A stretch of 42,686 nt of DNA from assembly GCA_017984755.1 (NCBI GenBank), contig JAGNYW010000026.1, positions 1 through 42,686 of the forward strand. The letters run 5' to 3'. Position numbers and translations under genes: made by a program. This document shows, piece after piece, positions 37,543-42,686 of this stretch (position 1 is the stretch's first letter; each line of letters opens with the position of its first letter). The DNA is from Methyloversatilis sp. Lineage in GTDB: Bacteria > Pseudomonadota > Gammaproteobacteria > Burkholderiales > Rhodocyclaceae. The notes under the pieces were generated by a model that did not search any database, was not told the origin of the DNA, and saw nothing but the letters and a program-made list of their open reading frames with translations.

Positions 37543-39504
37543 TCAGCCTTCCTTGAGTTTCCGGTAAAGCGTCGTGCGGCTGATGCCGAGTTCGCGTGCG
37601 GTGGCGGCGACGTTGCCGTCGTTGCGGGACAGCGATTCACGGATCGCCCGCAACGTGAGGCTGTCGAGGTCGCACGGGTTCTGACCGGCGAGTGACGTGG
37701 TGTCCCGTCGGGCAGTGTCGGCAGTCGATGCCCCGCACAGTTCGTCGATGAAGTCGTCCGGCAGGTGTGAGCGGTCGATCACGCCGTCGTCGGCTGCCAT
37801 GACGCCCGCGGTACGAAGCAGATTCGCCAGCTGGCGCATGTTGCCCGGCCACGGATGCGATTCGAACAGGGCAATGACGTCGTCGTCGATGCGCAAGTCA
37901 CGCGGGATGGACGGTTCGCTGTCGAGGATGCGCTTCACCAGCGCACGCAGGTCGCTGCGCTCGCGCAGCGGCGGGAGCATCACCGTGAGGCCGTTCAGAC
38001 GATAGTAGAGGTCGGCGCGGAACATCCCCTCTGCAACGAGGTCCCGCAGCTTGCGGTGCGTGGCGCAGATGATGGAAAGGTCAACGGGCGAGGCGCGGCC
38101 GCTTCCAAGCGGCACCACGGTGCGTTCCTGCAGAACGCGCAGCAGGCGGGCCTGGAGCGCCAGCGGCATGTCGCCGATCTCGTCCAGAAACAGCGTGCCG
38201 CCATCCGCCTGCATGATGCGGCCGGCGTAACCCTTGCGACGCGCGCCGGTGAACGCACCATCTTCGTAACCGAACAGTTCGGACTCGATGAGGCCGTCGG
38301 GGATTGCCGCGCAATTGACTGCTACGAACGCCTGTTCGCTGCGCGGCCCCTCGTCGTGGATGGCGCGCGCCAGCAATTCCTTGCCGGTGCCGGTTTCTCC
38401 CTGGATGAGAACCGGAATGTCGCGCCCGAGAACGCGTCGCACCTTGGTCACCACCGCATCCATTTGAACATCGCCGGTACTCAGTCGTGCCAGTCCGCGG
38501 TCTCTGGCCAGAGGCGTGCGGCCGAACGCAACGGTGCTGTCATCGGGGCGACGGCTGTCCATGCTGAAAACGCGCGACGGCACGCGCGCGGTGTTTCCGG
38601 CACGCGGACGGCCGAAAAGCGTACGGCCGCCGAACAACTGCAATTCGATCATGTCATTGCCGCGGAGCAGCGGGTCATACATCGCACCCAGCGGCTTGTC
38701 GAACATGGACGAGAAGGTGTGGTGAAGCAGTTCGGCATGGCTGCGGCCGATCAGGCGACAGGCGCTGCGGTTTGCGGAGAGCACGCGCCCGTCGTGGTCA
38801 AACGCCAGCAGCGCCTCGAAAACGGTGCCGATGAGTTCCGGCTGCACATGGCAATGAAGCAGGAATCCATCTGGATAGGCGTGCGCGAACAGCTGATTCT
38901 CTATCGTCTGGACAGTCAGATTGATGAGGGCAAGGCTGTGCCGCGATGGGTTGCGCGAATCGCCCGTCACGTCGAGCACGCCGAGCATGCGGCTGCACGG
39001 ATCGAAAATCGGCGATGCCGAGCAGGTCAGGAAATGGTTGGCGGAGAAGAAGTGCTGGGAGCCGTGGACAGACACGGGGGCCTGTTCCACCAGTGCCGTT
39101 CCGATGGCGTTGGTGCCCTTGCTTTCTTCCGACCATTCGACGCCCGGCGACAAGGCGACTTTCGACGCGCGGTCGAGAAAGCTCTGGTCCCCGACGGAAT
39201 GGAGGATCAGTCCCGACGCGTTGGTCAGCACGATCATGCTGCCGGAACGTGCGATTTGCGAATATAGTCCGTTCATCACCGGAGCGGCATGCCTGAGCAG
39301 CGATTCGCTGCGCTCGCGCTCGGTCTGCAACACGTCACGGCGCACACGCTCGACCTCTCGCGCGGACGTGTCGGCATCCAGACCGCGGCTGATGCAGCGG
39401 CTCCAGGATGTTTCGATGAGAGCTGGCAGGGTGGCTCCGTCTTCGCCGGGAGAACCGTCGAACGGGATGGCACCCTGGTCCGTGTTGCGTGTCTTCAAGT
39501 CCAT
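37543..39504 (-). CDS. AcoR-type sigma-54-dependent transcriptional activator
   Basis: 653 residues from the ATG at 39504, which follows GAGGAG. The N-terminal part (~75-220) is a GAF-like sensor region of the AcoR kind (SKGTNAIGTALVEQAPVSVHGSQHF), followed by a PAS-like segment (~225-330). The central AAA+ domain has Walker A GETGTGKE (369-376), the sigma-54 contact loop GAFTGA (416-421) and GGTLFLDEIGDMP. A Fis-type helix-turn-helix ends the protein (NVAATARELGISRTTLYRKL). Its family activates sigma-54 promoters in response to small ligands such as acetoin, alcohols or aldehydes. It lies between the alcohol dehydrogenase and pedF, each with a -24/-12 element, so it is the likely regulator of both. 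Confidence 0.95.
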   Translation of the reverse strand: MDLKTRNTDQGAIPFDGSPGEDGATLPALIETSWSRCISRGLDADTSAREVERVRRDVLQTERERSESLLRHAAPVMNGLYSQIARSGSMIVLTNASGLILHSVGDQSFLDRASKVALSPGVEWSEESKGTNAIGTALVEQAPVSVHGSQHFFSANHFLTCSASPIFDPCSRMLGVLDVTGDSRNPSRHSLALINLTVQTIENQLFAHAYPDGFLLHCHVQPELIGTVFEALLAFDHDGRVLSANRSACRLIGRSHAELLHHTFSSMFDKPLGAMYDPLLRGNDMIELQLFGGRTLFGRPRAGNTARVPSRVFSMDSRRPDDSTVAFGRTPLARDRGLARLSTGDVQMDAVVTKVRRVLGRDIPVLIQGETGTGKELLARAIHDEGPRSEQAFVAVNCAAIPDGLIESELFGYEDGAFTGARRKGYAGRIMQADGGTLFLDEIGDMPLALQARLLRVLQERTVVPLGSGRASPVDLSIICATHRKLRDLVAEGMFRADLYYRLNGLTVMLPPLRERSDLRALVKRILDSEPSIPRDLRIDDDVIALFESHPWPGNMRQLANLLRTAGVMAADDGVIDRSHLPDDFIDELCGASTADTARRDTTSLAGQNPCDLDSLTLRAIRESLSRNDGNVAATARELGISRTTLYRKLKEG

Positions 39505-39682
39505 CGTCTCCTCGGTGCCCGTGGTCGGGGTGCGATGGCCGGTCGTGCCGGCTCTGATCTCTGACGCAGTGGGCGACGAATGGTGCCCATGCTCCGGTTG
39601 TAGCAAGATACTACGGTGCGGTGGGTCGGATGCCTACCGGGATGTTCATACTTCGCACGTATTGCCCCGGGGCGCGCTGCTG

Positions 39683-39698
39683 TGGTATGTATTGTGCT
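39683..39698 (+). promoter_or_regulatory. Candidate sigma-54 promoter of pedF
   Basis: TGGTATGTATTGTGCT keeps the invariant GG (39684-39685) and GC (39696-39697) with a 10-base spacing and matches 9 of 12 fixed positions. It is weaker than the two other sigma-54 matches here. The pedF start is ~54 bases downstream. An inverted repeat GTAG-N7-CTAC lies ~70 bases upstream. Confidence 0.55.
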
Positions 39699-39751
39699 AT
39701 TCAGAAAACGGCAATGTCTTTGCGGCACCCCAATTTCCACGGAGGAGTTTC

Positions 39752-40192
39752 ATGAAAGCTACAACACGATTTTTCAAGACCACGACCACCCTTGCAGTGC
39801 TGATTGCACTGGGCGCCGCAACGACCGTGCGTGTGGAAGCGCACGGCGACGTCGTGCCGCAGTCGGTGGATGTGAGCACGCTCAAGCCGCTCGGCGCCGA
39901 ATGGTTGAAGGAGAATCCGTATCGCGGCGACAAGGAAGCGGTCCGCATCGGTACGTCTGCCTACAACCAGAACTGTGCGCGCTGCCACGGACTGGAAGCG
40001 ATCAGTGGCGGCATTGCTCCCGATCTGCGCATGTTGCCGCTGGACGCTGAAACCGATGACTACTTCGTCAACACGGTTCGCCGTGGCCGCGTCCGTAACG
40101 GCGCAGTCTACATGCCGCCGTTCGAAGGCGTGATGGCGCAGGAAGCGATGTGGGCAATCCGCAGCTACCTGGATACGCGTCACGAGGAATGA
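39752..40192 (+). CDS. pedF: Cytochrome c-550 PedF
   Basis: 146 residues from the ATG at 39752 after GGAGGAG. Signal peptide: FFKTTTTLAVLIALGAATTVRVEA. One heme c site, CARCH at 75-79; Met121 (AVYMPPFEG) is the probable sixth ligand. The segments GTSAYNQNCARCHGLEAISGG and 'MPPFEGVMAQEAMWAIRSYLDTR' (split) match the PedF family, which takes electrons from PQQ alcohol dehydrogenases in the periplasm. Its physical link to the dehydrogenase regulator supports that role here. Confidence 0.92.
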   Translation: MKATTRFFKTTTTLAVLIALGAATTVRVEAHGDVVPQSVDVSTLKPLGAEWLKENPYRGDKEAVRIGTSAYNQNCARCHGLEAISGGIAPDLRMLPLDAETDDYFVNTVRRGRVRNGAVYMPPFEGVMAQEAMWAIRSYLDTRHEE

Positions 40193-40267
40193 ACTGATGC
40201 TGCAGCGTTGCTGCACGGGAGCGCCCCGGTGACGGGCGCTGCCGGCGGTGCGCTGCAAGTGATCAGA

Positions 40268-40284
40268 TGTCCAGAATCTGGACA
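40268..40284. promoter_or_regulatory. Perfect 17-bp palindrome upstream of ferredoxin/AOR genes
   Basis: TGTCCAGAATCTGGACA has 8-bp perfect arms around A. It is ~165 bases before the ferredoxin start, a likely operator or activator site. I find no well-spaced -24/-12 element downstream of it, so a different factor or read-through from pedF are both possible. Confidence 0.6.
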
Positions 40285-40320
40285 CACACCTTCGTCGGCA
40301 TTGAATTAAGCGCAGCAACC

Positions 40321-40380
40321 GTCCGGAAAACCCCGCAAGGGTGAAACCCCGGCGCTAAAATATGAAGCGTTTTTCATAGA
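40321..40380 (+). other. Possible structured leader of ferredoxin/AOR operon
   Basis: The strand can form CCGG (40323-40326) with CCGG (40349-40352) enclosing ACCC/GGGT, and next to it TATGAA (40361-40366) with TTCATA (40373-40378). TAAAAT at ~40356 could be a -10 element instead. I cannot match it to a known riboswitch class by eye. Confidence 0.3.
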
Positions 40381-40450
40381 TGGTGCTGCACCCGTCGGGT
40401 GCCGGCGCACGACGAATTGACATGCCCAGAACGTGGAGGAGCGACTGAAC

Positions 40451-40921
40451 ATGCAGAAATCCCTACATATCGACCCATTGAAGTGCACCAGTTGCCTGCA
40501 GTGCGAAATGGCCTGTTCGTTCGAGAACTACGGCGTATTCAATAACTCGCTGTCGCGCATCAAGGTGTTCGAGTTCCACCACACGGGTGCCAAGGTTCCC
40601 TACACCTGTACCCAGTGTGACGAGGCGTGGTGCATGCACGCGTGTCCGGTCGAAGCGATCAAGCTCGACAAGGACACTGGCGCCAAGGTCGTTCTGGAAG
40701 ACGTGTGCGTGGGTTGCAAGGTTTGCACCATCGCCTGTCCGTTCGGAACGGTGAATTACGTAGCTGAAACCGGCAAGGTCCAGAAGTGCGACCTGTGTGG
40801 CGGCGATCCCGCCTGTGCGGAAGCCTGCCCGACAGGTGCCATTACCTATGTGGACGCCAACTGGACCGGCCTCGAGCGCATGCGCCAGTGGGCCGACAAA
40901 CTCGGCAACCAGCCCGCTTGA
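40451..40921 (+). CDS. Polyferredoxin subunit of aldehyde oxidoreductase (four 4Fe-4S)
   Basis: 156 residues from the ATG at 40451, after TGGAGGAG. Sixteen Cys form four [4Fe-4S] motifs: 12/15/18/22, 53/56/61/65, 86/89/92/96 and 113/116/122/126, an arrangement seen in DmsB/HycB-like electron-transfer subunits. There is no signal peptide, so it is cytoplasmic. It lies 21 bases before the AOR gene. In the related multi-subunit AOR of Aromatoleum, a similar small Fe-S protein passes electrons from the tungsten subunit to a FAD subunit; that FAD gene would be expected downstream of this window. Confidence 0.93.
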   Translation: MQKSLHIDPLKCTSCLQCEMACSFENYGVFNNSLSRIKVFEFHHTGAKVPYTCTQCDEAWCMHACPVEAIKLDKDTGAKVVLEDVCVGCKVCTIACPFGTVNYVAETGKVQKCDLCGGDPACAEACPTGAITYVDANWTGLERMRQWADKLGNQPA

Positions 40922-40942
40922 TCGACCGAAAGGGATACTGAC

Positions 40943-42686
40943 ATGGCATGGACACGTAAAATCCTGCGCGTAAATCTGACCGAGCGCACCTGCAGGAGCG
41001 AGCCGCTCAACATGGAATGGGCGAGTGAATACCTGGGTCAGCGCGGCTTGGCGACCAAGTATCTGGTGTCGGAAATCGATCCGAAGGTCGACCCGCTCTC
41101 ACCGGAAAACAAGATCATCTGGGCGACCGGTCCGCTGACCGGCACGATGGCTTCCACCGGCGGCCGTTATTCGGTCATCACCAAGGGCCCGCTGACGGGC
41201 GCGATCGCCTGTTCGAATTCGGGCGGCTATTTCGGCGCCGAACTCAAATTCGCCGGCTGGGATATGGTCATCATCGAAGGCCGCGCATCGAGCCCGGTCT
41301 ATCTGTCGATCGAGAATGACAAGGTGGAGCTGCGCGATGCGTCCCACCTGTGGGGCAAGACAGTCTGGGAAACGGAAGGTCAGATCAAGTCCGAACATCA
41401 GGACCCGCAACTGCGCGTTTCCTGCATCGGCCGGACCGGCGAGAACGGCGTGCTCTACGCGGCGATCGTCAATGATCTGCATCGTGCAGCGGGACGTTCC
41501 GGCGTCGGAGCCGTCGCCGGCTCCAAGAATCTGAAGGCGATCGCTGTGCGCGGCACACTCGGCGTGGGCAACATCGCCAACCCGAAGGAATTCATGAAGG
41601 TCACCTTCGAGAAGAAGAAGATCCTCAAGGAGAACGCGGTCACCGGTCAGGGCCTCCCGACTTACGGTACCCAGGTGTTGATGAACGTGATCAACGAGAT
41701 CGGTGCCATGCCGACGCGCAACCACAAGGATGTGCAGTTCGAAGGCGCACGCAAGATTTCAGCCGAAGCCATGCACGAGCCACGCGAGACCGACGGCAAG
41801 GCGCAGCTGATCAACAACCAGGCTTGCTTCGGCTGCACGATCGCCTGCGGCCGCATCTCGAAGATCGACGCTACCCACTACACCGTGGTCAACAGCCCGA
41901 AGTACTGGGGTGCATCGGGTGGTCTGGAATACGAAGCAGCATGGGCGCTCGGCTGTGCCAACGGTGTCGATGATCTTGACGCGCTGCAGTACGCGACCAT
42001 GCTGTGCAACGAAGACGGTTTCGACCCGATCTCGTTCGGTGCCACGATCGGCGCAGTGATGGAGCTGTACGAGATGGGCGTGCTGACCAAGGACGAGGTC
42101 GGCATCGAAGCGCCTTTCGGTTCCGCCAGGGCACTGACCTACCTCACCGAAATCACCGCGCGCGGTGAAGGTTTCGGCAAGATCATCGGGCTGGGCTCCA
42201 AGCGCCTGTGCGAAAAGTACGGACACCCGGAGCTGTCGATGTCGGTCAAGGGGCAGGAATTCCCCGCCTACGATGCACGCGGCATCCAGGGCATGGGCCT
42301 TACGTACGCGACGTCGAATCGCGGTGCCTGCCATCTTCGTTCCTACACTGTGTCGTCCGAAGTGCTCGGCATTCCGGTCAAGACCGATCCGCTGACGACG
42401 GAAGGCAAGCCCGCGCTGGTCAAGGCGTTCCAGGACGCAACGGCAGTGGTCGATTCGACCGGTCTGTGCGTTTTCACGACCTTCGCGTGGGCACTGTCGG
42501 ACATCCAGCCGCAGGTGCAGGCTGCCTGTGAAGGTGACTGGTCGATGGAAAAGCTCGACCTGATGGGCGAGCGCATCTGGAACATGGAGCGTCAGTTCAA
42601 CAACGCCGCCGGTTTCACCCGCAAGGACGACGATCTGCCGATGCGTCTCAAGACCGAAGCAGCGAAGGTCGGGCCGGCCAAGGGGC
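40943..42686 (+). CDS. aor: Aldehyde:ferredoxin oxidoreductase, tungsten-type catalytic subunit (partial)
   Basis: 581 codons are present with no stop; the gene runs off the window, probably lacking only a few tens of residues compared with ~600-620 for the family. N-terminal AOR blocks: KILRVNLTERTCRSEPL, YLGQRGLATKYL, TGPLTGT and GRYSVITKGPLTGA-like segments, CSNSGGYFGAELKFAGWD. The single 4Fe-4S cluster has Cys295, Cys298, Cys302 (ACFGCTIACGR) and Cys509 (STGLCVFTTF). The enzyme oxidises aldehydes to acids using a bis-pterin tungsten cofactor; Mo use is possible but rarer. It is cytoplasmic. With the upstream alcohol dehydrogenase it would complete oxidation of alcohols to acids. Archaea and anaerobes are the usual hosts. 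Confidence 0.94.
   Translation, partial: MAWTRKILRVNLTERTCRSEPLNMEWASEYLGQRGLATKYLVSEIDPKVDPLSPENKIIWATGPLTGTMASTGGRYSVITKGPLTGAIACSNSGGYFGAELKFAGWDMVIIEGRASSPVYLSIENDKVELRDASHLWGKTVWETEGQIKSEHQDPQLRVSCIGRTGENGVLYAAIVNDLHRAAGRSGVGAVAGSKNLKAIAVRGTLGVGNIANPKEFMKVTFEKKKILKENAVTGQGLPTYGTQVLMNVINEIGAMPTRNHKDVQFEGARKISAEAMHEPRETDGKAQLINNQACFGCTIACGRISKIDATHYTVVNSPKYWGASGGLEYEAAWALGCANGVDDLDALQYATMLCNEDGFDPISFGATIGAVMELYEMGVLTKDEVGIEAPFGSARALTYLTEITARGEGFGKIIGLGSKRLCEKYGHPELSMSVKGQEFPAYDARGIQGMGLTYATSNRGACHLRSYTVSSEVLGIPVKTDPLTTEGKPALVKAFQDATAVVDSTGLCVFTTFAWALSDIQPQVQAACEGDWSMEKLDLMGERIWNMERQFNNAAGFTRKDDDLPMRLKTEAAKVGPAKG

Noticed and set aside
40285-40450. Sigma-54 promoter before the ferredoxin/AOR genes
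   Set aside because: The best candidates have an 11-base spacing or lack both flanking consensus bases; GG-N10-GC occurs only with poor matches.
1-42686. CRISPR arrays, insertion sequences, transposases, phage genes
   Set aside because: None seen: no regularly spaced repeats, no transposase or integrase motifs, and gene composition is uniform across the window.

Overview
This window is high-GC, gene-dense proteobacterial chromosomal DNA. Several features suggest a metabolically versatile, possibly facultatively methylotrophic or alcohol-oxidising betaproteobacterium of the Rhodocyclales/Methyloversatilis type. These are PEP-CTERM surface proteins, PhoX-family phosphatases, a TRAP dicarboxylate transporter, a PQQ alcohol dehydrogenase with a PedF-type cytochrome, and a tungsten-type aldehyde:ferredoxin oxidoreductase. 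The taxonomic call is inference from gene content; there is no rRNA in the window.

Layout. (1) 1-2155: a tRNA-Asn with its terminator on the minus strand, then an unusual AsmA-like membrane protein. (2) 2305-5743: a compact rmlBDAC operon for dTDP-L-rhamnose. (3) 6034-10363: a periplasmic copper-handling set made of a Cys-rich and a His-rich secreted protein, a TolC-type lipoprotein, a short multicopper oxidase and a DUF411 protein. (4) 10368-16828: a CopZ-like chaperone facing a CopA Cu(I) ATPase, two small membrane proteins (DUF2189 and DUF2788 types) and a second P-type ATPase. (5) 16897-24599: two PhoX-family phosphatases, each followed by a PEP-CTERM protein, plus a PEP-CTERM esterase/phytase-like protein, with one unrelated membrane protein (COG3235 type) on the opposite strand. 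(6) 24870-25940: a small hypothetical protein and a serine carboxylesterase. (7) 25978-33133: a FixJ-type two-component system facing a dctPQM TRAP transporter, then a chemoreceptor with no periplasmic domain.

(8) 33569-42686 is the most interesting part. It holds a SoxYZ-like carrier and a metallo-beta-lactamase-fold 'quinoprotein relay' hydrolase, and a PQQ alcohol dehydrogenase with the Asp-Tyr-Asp motif of lanthanide-dependent enzymes. These are followed by an AcoR-type sigma-54 activator (opposite strand), cytochrome c-550 PedF, a four-cluster ferredoxin subunit and an AOR-family catalytic subunit that runs off the window end. I find good -24/-12 (sigma-54) promoter matches in front of three of these units: 33569-33584, 35428-35444 and 39683-39698. 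This fits a regulon run by the activator that sits among them.

The inferred pathway is periplasmic lanthanide-dependent oxidation of an alcohol to its aldehyde, with electrons passing to PedF. The aldehyde would then be oxidised in the cytoplasm to the acid by a tungsten enzyme. Two rare-metal cofactors (lanthanide and tungsten) in one sigma-54-controlled locus would be a notable combination. Metal identity and regulation are predictions from motifs, not demonstrated.
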